From the NCBI RefSeq assembly GCF_005298075.1, contig NZ_SZZH01000001.1, forward strand, positions 1,798,001 through 1,862,000: a stretch of 64,000 bases of DNA. Reading direction: 5' to 3'. Numbering within the stretch: the stretch's first letter is position 1; every line of letters begins with the position of its first letter. Below are positions 1 to 11,200 of the stretch, one piece after another. This DNA is from Nakamurella flava. GTDB lineage: Bacteria > Actinomycetota > Actinomycetes > Mycobacteriales > Nakamurellaceae. Both the position numbers and the translations under genes were made by a program. The notes beneath the pieces are model-generated. The model made no database searches. It saw only the letters and a program-made list of their open reading frames with translations, and was not told where the DNA came from.

Positions 1-145
1 GTTCCAGCAGGTCCCCCACGGTGTAGTCCGGGCACGGCGTGGGTGCGCTCAGCTGGTCGTCCCGGATGCCGGACACGACGCGGCTCAGGCGGTCAGCGGC
101 CTCCCCCAGGTCGAACCCGGGTGAGGACGATGACGGGTCGGTCAT
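1..145 (-). CDS. DinB-fold (TIGR03086/MDMPI-like) protein, 5' part only
   Basis: Only the first 48 codons are inside the window; the rest lies beyond position 1. The N-terminus is a short acidic Ser-rich lead, then an amphipathic helix, and the stretch PTPCPDYTVGDLL, which is typical of the TIGR03086/mycothiol-dependent maleylpyruvate isomerase-like four-helix family, where CxxW/CxDY-type motifs precede the metal-binding histidine helix. The ATG at 145-143 is preceded by a purine-rich GAGAGGGG ribosome binding site. Substrate cannot be told from this fragment. It lies downstream of ahcY on the same strand but is separated by a strong hairpin, so it probably has its own promoter. Confidence 0.6.
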   Translation of the reverse strand, partial: MTDPSSSSPGFDLGEAADRLSRVVSGIRDDQLSAPTPCPDYTVGDLLE

Positions 146-172
146 GAGAACCCCTCTCGGTGCAGACGAATC

Positions 173-214
173 GGGGCGGTGACGGCACCCCGAAGGGTTG
201 ACCGCCACCGCCCC
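173..214 (-). terminator. Hairpin terminator after ahcY
   Basis: A 13-bp stem, ggggcggtgacgg against ccgccaccgcccc (one G-T pair), encloses a 16-base loop. Short flanking GAATCG/CGATTC arms lengthen it. There is no T-run, as is common in GC-rich actinobacteria. It sits between the ahcY stop codon and the next gene on the same strand. Confidence 0.6.
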
Positions 215-243
215 GTCGATTCATCGGCCCGGCGGGAGCAGGC

Positions 244-1740
<1,497 letters not shown>

Positions 1741-1892
1741 GGTTCCTCCGGGTGGGGCGGGTGGCCGCACCGACCGGACCGCAGGCGGCCCGGCGCGGCG
1801 GAGGCCACGCGATGGCCGGACTCGGGCTGACGATTCTCAGCGTGCCCTGCACCGGACGCCCCGGACCCCCCGGGACGTGCATGTCGGGCACC

Positions 1893-1898
1893 AGTTTA
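1893..1898 (-). promoter_or_regulatory. Candidate -10 box for ahcY
   Basis: TAAACT on the minus strand matches TAnnnT and would give a 5' leader of about 145 bases before the ahcY GTG. No convincing -35 is visible. The 298-base intergenic stretch 1741-2038 otherwise shows GC-rich hairpin-forming sequence and no gene; I do not see a clear promoter for the rightward gene. Confidence 0.4.
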
Positions 1899-2038
1899 GA
1901 GCGTCGACCGCCCCGGCCCGGCGACCGAGCCCCGTGACGCGGGTTTGTCGGCGATCGGCGCGGGCACCAGGGTGCCCAAGCGGTCCGGCGTCTACGCGCC
2001 CGCACTCATGACAGCCGACCTCAGACGGAAGGCGAGGC

Positions 2039-2533
2039 ATGCCCTCCTCCACGAACCCCGGCCGATACCCGCGGACGGTGGGGCGTCCCGGATGGCGTTC
2101 GCTGCTGGCCGGCGCCCTGTTCGGGATCGGGGTGGCGTCGTTCCTGGACGAGATGGTGTTCCACCAGCTGCTGCGGTGGCACCACTTCTACGACGGCGCC
2201 GGGCCGGACGTCGGGCTCATCTCCGACGGGCTGTTCCATGCGGGCGGGTGGATCGCCACGGTCGTCGGACTGTTCCTGTTCGCCGATCTGCAACGCCGGC
2301 AGCTGACCGTGCCGCGGCGGGTGTGGTCCGGCGGGCTGCTGGGCTGGGGAGGTTTCCAGGTCTACGACGGGCTGTTCCAGCACAAGGTGTTGCGGCTGCA
2401 CCAGATCCGGTACGACGTCGACCTGGTGCCTTACGACATCGCCTGGAACGCCGTGGGGGCGGCCGCCGTGGTGGCGGGACTTGTCCTGCTGCGGACGCCC
2501 GGCCGGTCCCGGCGCGCAGACACCCGACAGTGA
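2039..2533 (+). CDS. DUF2243 membrane protein
   Basis: A 164-residue integral membrane protein of the DUF2243 family. It has about four hydrophobic segments (near residues 22-45, 66-84, 98-112 and 133-152) and conserved histidines in FHQLLRWHHFY and FQHKVLRLHQIRYDVD, arranged as in possible metal sites. Function is not established. DUF2243 genes are commonly found beside CtaG-like cytochrome oxidase assembly genes, and here the downstream caa3-type CtaG gene starts on a GTG that overlaps this stop codon (GTGA), so the two are translationally coupled and probably work together, perhaps in copper or haem-copper oxidase maturation (inference). The start has GGAAGGCGAGG upstream. Confidence 0.8.
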   Translation: MPSSTNPGRYPRTVGRPGWRSLLAGALFGIGVASFLDEMVFHQLLRWHHFYDGAGPDVGLISDGLFHAGGWIATVVGLFLFADLQRRQLTVPRRVWSGGLLGWGGFQVYDGLFQHKVLRLHQIRYDVDLVPYDIAWNAVGAAAVVAGLVLLRTPGRSRRADTRQ

Positions 2534-3480
2534 CCCCCCATCCGGCGGAACACGCGACTACCGCTGCCTCGGTCAACGGATGGCTGGTCCTGCTCGGCGC
2601 CGTCGGGGCCAGCGGCTACCTGATCGGTCTCTTTCAGCCACGCCGGCGCAACCGTCGCTGGCCCGCCACCAGGACCGCGTGTGCACTGGCCGGCTGCGGC
2701 GCGGTGGCCTCGGCCGCCGTGGTCCCGTCGCACCCGTTCACCGGCCATGTGGCCGGACACCTGCTGCTGACCATGCTCGCCCCGCTGCTGCTGGCGCTGA
2801 GCGCCCCGGTGCTGCTGGCGCTGCGCACCCTGCCGCCCGCACCCCGTCGCGCCGTGACCGCCGTCCTCCGGAGCCGGACCGTCCGAACGGTGACCCGGCC
2901 CGCCGTGCTCGCCCCGCTGGTCGTGATCCTGCAGGTGGGGGGACTGTTCGCGTTCTACCTGACCCCCTTGTTCGCGCTGGCGCACCAGCACCCGATGCTG
3001 GGCGCGCTCGTGCATCTGCACATGTTCCTGGCCGGCTACCTGTTCAGCTGGTACCTGGTCGGGCGGGACCCCCGCCCGCATCGGCCGTCCACCGTGCTCG
3101 CCCTGGGTGTGCTGGTGATCGTCGCCGTCAGCCATGACGTCCTAGCCAAGCTGCTGTATGCCCGGCAGTTGCCGACAACGGCCGGTGACCCGGACCAGAT
3201 CCGGGCCGGCGCCCAGCTGCTGTACTACGGGGGCACCGCGATCGAGACGGTAATCGCCGTGCTCGTGATGGCCGACTGGTACCGCCGCGGGGCGCGCCGC
3301 CGACCGCGGGGTCAGGACTTGCCGGAGGCCACCGTGGTCGTGCGGGCCGGCTCCCGGGCGGCCCCGGACACCAGCCCGGCGATCACGATGAGCACCAGCA
3401 CGGCGAGAAGGCCGTTGAGCAGGCCGAAATGCTCGCCGAGGAAGCCGATGAGCGGCGGGCCGACCAGGAACGCCAGATAG
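2530..3480 (+). CDS. CtaG-like (caa3_CtaG) cytochrome c oxidase assembly protein
   Basis: A 316-residue polytopic membrane protein resembling the caa3_CtaG family, proposed to help copper delivery to cytochrome c oxidase. Visible family features are the PSHPFTGHVAGHLLLTMLAPLLL helix (histidines, membrane), the LHMFLAGYLFSWYLVGRDP segment, and a late SHDVLAKLLYARQLP motif. GTG at 2530 overlaps the upstream TGA. Odd point: roughly the last 57 codons, beyond the last membrane helix (ADWYRRGARRRP), run antisense into the 3' end of the convergent MFS gene and encode a Pro/Ser/Arg-rich tail that looks non-conserved. The tail may be a readthrough extension produced by loss of an earlier stop. Confidence 0.8.
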   Translation: MTPHPAEHATTAASVNGWLVLLGAVGASGYLIGLFQPRRRNRRWPATRTACALAGCGAVASAAVVPSHPFTGHVAGHLLLTMLAPLLLALSAPVLLALRTLPPAPRRAVTAVLRSRTVRTVTRPAVLAPLVVILQVGGLFAFYLTPLFALAHQHPMLGALVHLHMFLAGYLFSWYLVGRDPRPHRPSTVLALGVLVIVAVSHDVLAKLLYARQLPTTAGDPDQIRAGAQLLYYGGTAIETVIAVLVMADWYRRGARRRPRGQDLPEATVVVRAGSRAAPDTSPAITMSTSTARRPLSRPKCSPRKPMSGGPTRNAR

Positions 3481-4562
3481 CCGATGGTGGCCACGGCGCT
3501 GACCCGCTCGGCCGCGCGCGCCGGATCGTCGGCAGCCGCGGACATGCCCACCGGGAAGCCGAGCGCCGCACCCAGACCCCACAGCACGACACCGAACGCG
3601 GCCAGGACGATGCTGGGCGAGAAGATCACGATGCTCAGACCGACCACGGCGAACACCGCCGAGACCCGCAGCACCGGCACCCGCCCGTACTTGTCGAGCA
3701 GGCGGACGCCGGCCACCCGGCCGACGGTCATGGCCGCGACGAACAGTCCGATCCCGACCGCCCCGACGGTGTTGCTGGTGCCGTATCCGTCGACCAGCGA
3801 CAGGGCCAGCCAGTCGTTGGCCGACCCCTCGGCGAAGGCCATGCCCAGGACGATGAGACCGATGAGCAGCGTGCGGGTGTCGGCCCAGCGGGCGAACCAG
3901 GACCGCTTGACCACCGGTTCGGTGGTCGTGTCGGCGGCGTCCTCCACGGCGTCCACGATGGGCTCCCGCGCGTAGCGCACGCACCAGACCCCGACCACCG
4001 CGGTGACCAGTCCGGCCAGCGGCAGGTGCACGGCGACCGGGACCTGAAGGAACTCGGCCAGGGCACCGATGCCGGCCCCGACGACCGTGCCCATGCTGAA
4101 GGCGGCGTGGTAGAGCGGCATCACGGTGCGGCCCAGCGCCCGCTCGTTCGCTGCGCCGGAGACGTTCATCGCCACGTCGCAGGTGCTGTTGCCGATGCCG
4201 TAGACGGCTAACGCGGCGACGACGAGCGGAAAGCTGCCGAGCGCGGCTCCGACGCCAGCCCCGGCGAGCCCGAGGCCGCCGGCGGACAGGCCGAACACCA
4301 TGATCGCCTTGGTGCCGAACTTCTCGATGACGGTGCTGGCGGCGAGCAGGCCGAGGATGGCGCCGCAGGACAGGCCGAACACGACCAGACCCATCTGCCA
4401 GGTGCTGGCCTGCAGCGAGTCGCGGATGGTCGGCGTCCGCGCGACCCAGCTGGCCATGCCGACGCCGACGACGCCGAAGATGACGAACAGCGCGTTGCGC
4501 CACGCGGTCACCTGCGACCGGGTCAGGGCGCGGGGGTCGGCGAACGGTTCGGGAGTGGACAT
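3312..4562 (-). CDS. MFS transporter (YbjJ/FucP-like)
   Basis: A 416-residue major facilitator with 12 predicted membrane segments. The first begins around WRNALFVIFGVVGVGMASW, and a conserved loop WVARTPTIRD follows it, as in the YbjJ/fucose permease-like group. The central loop (about residues 195-220) is charged. Substrate unknown; the group includes sugar permeases and exporters. It is transcribed away from a LacI-family regulator, with two near-identical 14-bp operators between them, so that regulator most likely controls it, and a sugar or sugar-derived ligand is plausible. The ATG at 4562 has GAAGG seven bases upstream. Its 3' end overlaps the convergent CtaG-like gene by 169 bases. 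Confidence 0.85.
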   Translation of the reverse strand: MSTPEPFADPRALTRSQVTAWRNALFVIFGVVGVGMASWVARTPTIRDSLQASTWQMGLVVFGLSCGAILGLLAASTVIEKFGTKAIMVFGLSAGGLGLAGAGVGAALGSFPLVVAALAVYGIGNSTCDVAMNVSGAANERALGRTVMPLYHAAFSMGTVVGAGIGALAEFLQVPVAVHLPLAGLVTAVVGVWCVRYAREPIVDAVEDAADTTTEPVVKRSWFARWADTRTLLIGLIVLGMAFAEGSANDWLALSLVDGYGTSNTVGAVGIGLFVAAMTVGRVAGVRLLDKYGRVPVLRVSAVFAVVGLSIVIFSPSIVLAAFGVVLWGLGAALGFPVGMSAAADDPARAAERVSAVATIGYLAFLVGPPLIGFLGEHFGLLNGLLAVLVLIVIAGLVSGAAREPARTTTVASGKS

Positions 4563-4598
4563 GGCACGGCCTTCGGGGCTGGTGAGTCGCGTCGGATT

Positions 4599-4612
4599 TC
4601 GTATCGATTCGA
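4599..4612. promoter_or_regulatory. Candidate LacI-family operator 1
   Basis: TCGTATCGATTCGA, a 14-bp near-palindrome lying 37-50 bases before the MFS start. It differs from operator 2 at only two positions, and both fit TCGwATCGwTTCGA. Such sites suit LacI-family dimers. Confidence 0.55.
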
Positions 4613-4639
4613 GGCTGGTCAGGCCGGGGCCTCGTGCGA

Positions 4640-4653
4640 TCGAATCGTTTCGA
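4640..4653. promoter_or_regulatory. Candidate LacI-family operator 2
   Basis: TCGAATCGTTTCGA, with perfect TCGAA/TTCGA half sites. Its centre is 41 bp (about four helical turns) from operator 1, so both would face the same side of the DNA. It abuts a possible -10 (TACGCT, 4655-4660) for the regulator gene, which suggests autorepression. Confidence 0.55.
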
Positions 4654-4738
4654 CTACGCTATGCCCGAGCAGGTCGGTGGTCAAGTGCGGCACCGGCTGG
4701 GAACCGACGTTGGACGACCTGGCGACAAGGAGGGGAAC

Positions 4739-5788
4739 ATGGCCGCTCGTACCACCCTCGCCGATGTCGCCACCCGGGCCGGCGTGTCCGTCTCCACCGC
4801 CTCGCTGGCGTTCAGCGGGGCCGGCCCGGTGTCCGCGGCGACCCGGGACCGGGTCCTCTCCGCGGCGGCCCTCCTGGGGTACGTGGGCCCGGATCCCCGG
4901 GGCCGGTCGCTGCGATCCGGGCGCTCGGGCATCGTCGGAGTGGTGCTGGAGGACCGGGTCCTCGAGGCGTTCCGCGATCCGATCATGATCGCTTTCCTGG
5001 ACGGCATCGCCGCCGAGGTGTCCCCCGGCGGGCGGGCGCTGTTGCTGCTGGCCGACGTCGGCGAGAGCCCACATGTGCTGAGCACCGCACCCATGGACGC
5101 CGTCATACTCGTGTCCTGCAGCCCGGCCACCACCGCCTCGGCCGAGACGGTCATCCGCCGCGGGATGCCCATCGTCGTCCTCGGCGGGTCGGTGCCGGCC
5201 GAACTCGACGACGTTCCGTCCGTCACCCTGGACGACCGGGCCGCCACGGCGACCTCGGCCCGGCATCTGTTCGCACTGGGTCATCGCGACATCGCGGTGG
5301 TCGCCCTGCCGACCGACATCGCCCGCCGTCCGGGGCCGTTGACCGACGAGCGCATCGCCGCCTGCACCACCGCGGTCACCACCGAACGCATCCTCGGCGC
5401 CCGGGACGTGTTCCCCGACTTCACCGGGGAGATCGCCACCGGCAGCTACGTCGAGGAGGGGGTGCGCACCGGTCACCTGCTCCTGGCCGACCCGTCCCGG
5501 CGGCCCACGGCGATCATCGCGCAGAGCGATCTGCTGGCCGCCGGTGTCATCAAGGCGGCCACCGAACTGGGCCTGGACGTCCCCGGGGATCTGTCGGTCG
5601 TGGGATTCGACGGCGTGCGGGTCGATCACGTCATCGACCACGACCTGACGACCCTGGTCCAGCCGGCCGCCGAGGAGGGCCGCACCGCCGGACGCCTGGT
5701 CCTCGAGCAGTTGGCCGGGGGGGACGTCGAGTCGGTCGCCTTCACGTGCGAGTTCCACCCGGGCGGGACCACCGCGCCGCCCCGCTGA
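4739..5788 (+). CDS. LacI/GalR family transcriptional regulator
   Basis: A 349-residue repressor. The N-terminal helix-turn-helix is plain: TLADVATRAGVSVSTASLAF at residues 5-24, followed by the hinge region. A periplasmic-binding-protein-like effector domain runs from about residue 60 to the end, with the usual late SVVGFDG motif. I start it at the ATG at 4739, which has an AGGAGGGGAA ribosome binding site, rather than at an upstream in-frame ATG at 4634 that would add 35 non-conserved residues and cover operator 2. It is divergent from the MFS gene and should act at the paired operators between them. The ligand is unknown. Confidence 0.9.
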   Translation: MAARTTLADVATRAGVSVSTASLAFSGAGPVSAATRDRVLSAAALLGYVGPDPRGRSLRSGRSGIVGVVLEDRVLEAFRDPIMIAFLDGIAAEVSPGGRALLLLADVGESPHVLSTAPMDAVILVSCSPATTASAETVIRRGMPIVVLGGSVPAELDDVPSVTLDDRAATATSARHLFALGHRDIAVVALPTDIARRPGPLTDERIAACTTAVTTERILGARDVFPDFTGEIATGSYVEEGVRTGHLLLADPSRRPTAIIAQSDLLAAGVIKAATELGLDVPGDLSVVGFDGVRVDHVIDHDLTTLVQPAAEEGRTAGRLVLEQLAGGDVESVAFTCEFHPGGTTAPPR

Positions 5789-5812
5789 CCAAGCCCACTT
5801 GTCGGCGGACGC

Positions 5813-6526
5813 TCAATTCACCAGGGCGTCCTCCAGGAGAGCGATCGCGCCTCGGCGGGCCCGTTCGACGATCGCCGACTCGGCCCCGCAGATGCGCAGG
5901 CAGGCGCCGGCGATGGCGTGCGCGTCCTCGGGTCGGGGCTCGCGTGTCCGCCGGAGTTGGATGACCGTCTCGGCCAGTTGGATGAGCAGATCGCCCAGCA
6001 GGCCGTCGGTCTCACCGAGCGTCGCACCACCGGCGGCCCGGGACGCCGCCCGCCCCAACCGGTCGTAGGTGACCCGCAAATCCTCCCGTTCGGCCCGGAA
6101 CGCGTCGAACCGCTCGTGCTGGATCTCGGGCAGCAGGTAGAGGGTGCCGACGTTGTGCGAGGTCGCGGCCAGGGTGCGGACGTCGATGAGCACGGCGGCG
6201 TAGAGCAGGGCGCCCCCGTCGATGGTCCCGCCCGCCGCCGACCTGTCCTCAAGCGCCCGGATGCGGTCCAGGCTGGGCCGCACCGAGGAGCTGAGCAGGT
6301 CGGCGAGGATGTCGTCCTTACCGGCGTAGTGGTAGTACAGCGACGCCTGACGGATGCCGACGCGTTCGGCGATCATCCGGGTCGACGTGCCCGCGAACCC
6401 GTGGGCGACGAACAGAGCCGCTGCGGCGTCGAGGATCTGGTCCCGCGGTGACAGGGTCCCGGTGTCCGGGACGCGACGGGGCCGACCGGGTCGTCCTCGT
6501 CCACCGGAGTCCCCCATGTCCGGCAT
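5813..6526 (-). CDS. TetR family regulator, probably of the carboxylase operon
   Basis: A 237-residue TetR-type repressor. The DNA-binding region (about residues 27-72) reads from ILDAAAALFVAHGFAGTSTRMI through RVGIRQASLYYHYAGKDDIL. The C-terminal ligand domain is not recognisable. The ATG at 6526 lies 20 bases after the allophanate hydrolase stop, so it is the last gene of the urea/guanidine carboxylase transcription unit and the natural candidate to control it. An alternative ATG nine bases downstream is possible. The product begins with a Gly/Arg/Pro-rich lead (SGGRGRPGRPRR) that may aid DNA binding. Confidence 0.85.
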   Translation of the reverse strand: MPDMGDSGGRGRPGRPRRVPDTGTLSPRDQILDAAAALFVAHGFAGTSTRMIAERVGIRQASLYYHYAGKDDILADLLSSSVRPSLDRIRALEDRSAAGGTIDGGALLYAAVLIDVRTLAATSHNVGTLYLLPEIQHERFDAFRAEREDLRVTYDRLGRAASRAAGGATLGETDGLLGDLLIQLAETVIQLRRTREPRPEDAHAIAGACLRICGAESAIVERARRGAIALLEDALVN

Positions 6527-6546
6527 CCTGCCACCCCCGGAGCCGT

Positions 6547-8238
6547 TCAGTTCGACCTGCGCACGGCCTGTGCGGTCAGGTGCGCCCGCCAGCCGCCGTG
6601 GTGGCTGATGTCGGGGGCGTCCCGCACGGCGACGGGCTCGACCAGGAAACCCGATGACTGCCGGCCGTCCTGCAGGTCGACGGTGCCGATGGCCATGGGG
6701 GCGGGGACGGCGGCCACGAAGGTGCCGAACCCGGCCGCCGGTATCCGCCACACCTCCCCTTCGATGGGGTGTCCGCTCTCCCCCTCGGCGACCCGCACGA
6801 GACCCGGCTTGGCCGGCAGGGTGTCCAGGGCGTGCAACCGGTAGCGATCGGTGGTGCGAGCCGGGCCGACGAGGGTGCCGCCGGCCGCCACGAGCTGGGC
6901 GTTGAGCGGTTGACCAGTGAGATGCGCACCCACCACGAACATCTCGAGGGTCGGGTTGGCCAGGCGACCCGCGAGCACGGCGAGCGCACGGTCGGAGAAG
7001 GCCGGTCCGGTGAACATCACGCCGAACGGCCGGCCGTCGACGAATCCGGCGGGAACGGCGAGTGCGGCCATGTCGAGCAGGTTGGCGAAGTTGGTGAACC
7101 GCCCGAGCCGGGAATTGGCGCCGACCGGGTCAGCCGCCACTTCGGCCAGGGTGGGATGTCCGGTGGTCGTCGGGGTGAGCAGCGCATCGCACCCGGTGAG
7201 CAGGTCCCGTCCGCGGGCCCCGAGCTCGGCCAGCCGGACCGTGTCGGCGGCCCAGTCGGCCGCCGAGAAGCGGCGCGCGCCGAGGATGATCGACGCCACG
7301 GTCGGGTCGATACCTTCGGCCTGTTCGCCGACGGTTTCGAGGTGTTCGCCGACCGCGGCGAACCGTTCGGCCACGAAGGCACCCTCGTAGAGCAGCCGGG
7401 CCGCGTCCAGGAGCGGGGTGATGTCGACGGGAACGATCTCGACCCCGGTGGCGGCCAGTCGGTCGACGGTGGCGGTGAACGCCTCGGCCCAGCCGGTCGC
7501 CAGTCCCTCCAGGTGCTCGGCGGTGGGGACGGCGATCCGTGGCCTCGCGGCCGGCGCCGGACCGGGCTGGTCGAGGCGACTCAGCGGGTCCACCGGGTCG
7601 GGGCCGGTCATGATCTCGGCGGCGATGCGGGCCAGCGTCAGGTCCCGGGCGAAGACGGTGACGCAGTCCTGGGTGTAGCAGGCGGGGACGACACCGGTGA
7701 CCGGCACCAGCCCCTTGGTCGGCTTGACCCCGACGAGTCCGTGCAGGGCGGCCGGCACCCGTCCGGACCCGGCGGTGTCGGTGCCCAGGGCCAGGTCGGC
7801 GATGCCCAACGCAACGGCCACCGCCGAGCCGGACGACGATCCGCCGGAGATGCGGTCGGGGTGGAAGGCGTGGCGGACCGCGCCGTAAGGGCTCCGGGTG
7901 CCGACCAGGCCGGTGGCGAACTGGTCGAGGTTGGTCTTGCCGAGGACGATTGCACCGGCCGCCCGCAACCGGGCCACGGCGGTGCTGTCGGCCTGGGGCT
8001 CGTACGCGTAGGTGGGGGCCGCCGCCGTGGTCGGCAGTCCGGCCACGTCGATGTTGTCCTTTACCGCGACGAGCAGTCCGGCCAACGGCCGGGTCGGGTC
8101 GACGGCGGCCGCCTCGGCGACCAGCTCGTCCTCGGGACGCAGGGTGATCCACACTTCGGGCCGGTCGGCCGTGCGGATGCGGTCGTAGGCGGCCCGGACC
8201 CGGGCGACGGCGGGGCTCTGCACGGTCACGGCGGTCAT
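6547..8238 (-). CDS. atzF: Allophanate hydrolase
   Basis: It hydrolyses allophanate to carbon dioxide and two ammonia, the last step of ATP-dependent urea or guanidine breakdown. The 563-residue protein has an amidase-signature domain with the Ser-cisSer-Lys triad: Lys60 in VAVKDNIDVAG, serines in SGGSSSGSA (131-138), and Ser158 in TDTAGSGR. A C-terminal allophanate hydrolase domain of about 130 residues follows (from about residue 430), as in AtzF/DUR1. Its ATG overlaps the stop of the carboxylase gene (ATGA), so synthesis is coupled. The full-length catalytic features suggest an active enzyme. Confidence 0.95.
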   Translation of the reverse strand: MTAVTVQSPAVARVRAAYDRIRTADRPEVWITLRPEDELVAEAAAVDPTRPLAGLLVAVKDNIDVAGLPTTAAAPTYAYEPQADSTAVARLRAAGAIVLGKTNLDQFATGLVGTRSPYGAVRHAFHPDRISGGSSSGSAVAVALGIADLALGTDTAGSGRVPAALHGLVGVKPTKGLVPVTGVVPACYTQDCVTVFARDLTLARIAAEIMTGPDPVDPLSRLDQPGPAPAARPRIAVPTAEHLEGLATGWAEAFTATVDRLAATGVEIVPVDITPLLDAARLLYEGAFVAERFAAVGEHLETVGEQAEGIDPTVASIILGARRFSAADWAADTVRLAELGARGRDLLTGCDALLTPTTTGHPTLAEVAADPVGANSRLGRFTNFANLLDMAALAVPAGFVDGRPFGVMFTGPAFSDRALAVLAGRLANPTLEMFVVGAHLTGQPLNAQLVAAGGTLVGPARTTDRYRLHALDTLPAKPGLVRVAEGESGHPIEGEVWRIPAAGFGTFVAAVPAPMAIGTVDLQDGRQSSGFLVEPVAVRDAPDISHHGGWRAHLTAQAVRRSN

Positions 8239-11200
8239 GGTCGCACCGCCGCGAGCAGCTGCCCGGCCCGGACCTCGTCACCGGGTCGCACGTAGACCTC
8301 CAGCAGGGTGCCGGCGACCGGGGCGGGGACGCGGGTCTCCATCTTCATGGCCTCCAGAGCCAGGATCGGGTCACGGTCGGCGACGGTAGCGCCGGGTTCG
8401 GCGTTGAGCTGCCAGACGGTGGCGGTGAAGGGAGCGGTCACGGCGATCGCTCCGGCGGGCAGGTCGATCTCGGAGCTGTCGGTCGCAGGCGGTTCATGCC
8501 GGCGGTCGAATTCCCCCGCCGCACGCCAGCGGTCCTTCTCCTCGTCGAAGGCCCGGCTCTGGCGCTCCCGGAAAGTGCTGATCGAGTCGGCGTTGTCGGC
8601 CAGGAAGCGCTCGTATCCGGAGATCGAGAAGGTGCCGTCGGTGGTGTCGACCGGGCCCCGCCCGGCGTCGGTCTCGGCGCGGAGTTCGAGCAGTTCCTCC
8701 GCCGACACCGGGTACCACTCGATCCGGTCGAAGAACCGCAACGCCCACGGGTTCTCGGCGAACAGACCGCCCCGCCGGAACCGGTTCCAAATCTGGGTGG
8801 TGCGGCCGACGAACTGGTACCCGCCGGGACCTTCCATGCCGTAGATGCACAGATAGGCCCCGCCGATGCCCACGGAATTCTCCGCCGTCCAGGTGCGGGC
8901 CGGGTTGTACTTGGTGGTGACGAGCCGGTGCCGGGGGTCGAGTGGGGTGGCGACGGGGGCGCCGAGGTACACGTCGCCCAGTCCGAGCACCAGGTAGGAC
9001 GCGTCGAAGACGGTACGGAAGACGTCGTCGACCGAGTCGAGACCGTTGATCCGACGGATGAACTCGATGTTCCACGGACACCACGGCGCGTCGGACCGCA
9101 CTCCGGCCATGTAGCGCTCGGTCGCGAGGCGGGTGGCCGGATCGTCCCAGGACAGGGGCAGGCGGACCGTCCGCGAGGGCACCACCAGTTCCCGGGTCGG
9201 GGGAACAAGGTCCTCGAGCTCGCCGAGCAGCCGACCGAGGTCCCGGGCCTTGAGCACACTGGGATCGCTATGCACCTGCAGGGAGCGAATCCCCGGGGTG
9301 ACGTCGACGATGCCGCGGGGGGCGTGCTGGCGCAGCACCTCCTGCAGGGCGTGCACCCGCATCCGCAGACCGAGATCCAGGGCCATCGGCCCGTACTCGA
9401 CCAGGACGTTGTCGTCCCCGTCCCGCCGGTACGTCACGGACGGCCGGTCGTCGCCGGCTTCGCGGCGGGCCAGCACACCGTCGTCGCCGTCACCGCCGAG
9501 GCGCGGCACCGTGAGCCGGGACCGCCGCTCGACGAGTCCGGCGGCGGCCGCCTCCGGCACCGGAACGAACCGCAGGCGGTCCCCCGGTCGCAGCTGGCCG
9601 AGCTTCCACAGCTCTCCGCTGGCCACCACGGCCGGGCAGACGAACCCGCCCAGGGACGGACCGTCCGGCCCGAGGATGATCGGGGTGTCGCCGGTGAAGT
9701 CGAGAGCGCCGATGGCGTAGGGGGTGTCGTGGATGTTGGACGGGTGCAGACCGGCCTCGCCGCCGTCGGTGCGCGCCCACGTGGGTTTCGGGCCGATCAG
9801 CCGGATACCGGTGCGGGCCGAGTTGTGGTGGACCTCCCACTCGGCGGCGTAGAGCTGTTCGATGTCGGCGCGGGTGAAGAAGTCGGGCGCGGCGTGCGGT
9901 CCCTCGGTGACCCCGATCTGCCAGTCGTGCGTGAGGGCCAACCGACGGTCGGCCGGGGCGGGCCCGGCAATCGTCGTCAGGCCGGGATTCTCGGCGGCGT
10001 CGGCGGAACGGGGGCGCAGCACGTCACCGACGACCAGGGCCCGCCCGCCGTGACCACCGAACCCACCGAGGGTGAATGTCGCGGTGCTGCCCAGGTATTC
10101 GGGGACGTCCAGGCCGCCGCGGACGGCCAGGTAGCTGCGCAGGCCGAGTCCGGTGGCAGCACCGACGGTCAGCACGCCACCGGCCGGGATCTCGATCGGC
10201 GCCCAACCCGCAGCCGGTTCGCCGTCGAGGGCGATCTCGACCTCGGCCCCGGCGACCGCGACGACGGACGCCGTGGAGAAGCGCACGGTGATGCCGCCGC
10301 CGGTGATCTCCAGGCCGGGGGCGGACGACGGGTTGCCGACCGCCCGGTTGGCCTCGGTCAGCGAGACGGGGTCGAACGGACCGCTCGGCGGGACCCCGAC
10401 GTGCCAGTAACCGAGACGACCGGGCAGGTCCTGCACGGTGGTCATCGGCCCGACCGCGAGGACGTCGATGCGCGCGTCCGGGTCGGCGGTCTCGGACAGG
10501 GTGCTGGTCGAGTGCACGGCAGCCCGCAGATCGATCTCGTCGGTCAGGGCGCGCAGCAGCCCGAGGTTGGTGACGATGCCGTCGATCCGGCTGGCCGACA
10601 GGGCCTCGCCGAGCAGATCCAGGGCGGCGTCGCGGTTCACTCCGGTGGCGATCACCTTGGCCAGCATGGGGTCGTAGAAAGGCGAGACCTCCAGGCCGGT
10701 CTCGACGTAGCCGTCGACGCGGACGCCGGACATCGACGGTGATCCCTGCCCGGGGAGGGACGCGTGGGTGACCAGGCCGGAGGACGGCAGGCAGTCGCGC
10801 CCCGGGTCCTCGGCGTAGACCCGGGCCTCGATGGCCGACCCGTCCGCCACCCACTCGCGGGTGAACACGTCGGGCTCCACCTGACCGTCGCGGGCCAGTC
10901 GCAGCATGAGGTCGACGAGATCGACGCCGTAGACCTCCTCGGTGACGGGGTGCTCGACCTGCAGCCGGGTGTTGACCTCCAGGAACGCGGCCTCCTCGCG
11001 GACCGGGTCGTAGACGAACTCGACGGTTCCGGCGCTGCGGTACCGGACGGCGGCCAGCAGGTCGTGGGCACTGCGGTGCAGCGTCTGGCGCACGTGATCG
11101 GGCAGCGCAGGCGCCGGCGCCTCCTCGATGACCTTCTGGTTGCGGCGTTGCAGGGAGCAGTCGCGGTCGCCGATCACGGCGATGCGGCCGGCGCCGTCGC

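Noticed and set aside
1741-1892. SAH or SAM riboswitch in the long ahcY leader
   Set aside because: The leader is long and GC-rich, but I could not match the conserved core segments of known SAH or SAM riboswitch classes. A covariance-model scan would settle it.
4634-4738. Upstream ATG for the LacI regulator
   Set aside because: It would add 35 residues unlike the family and run through operator 2, while the ATG at 4739 has a strong ribosome binding site.
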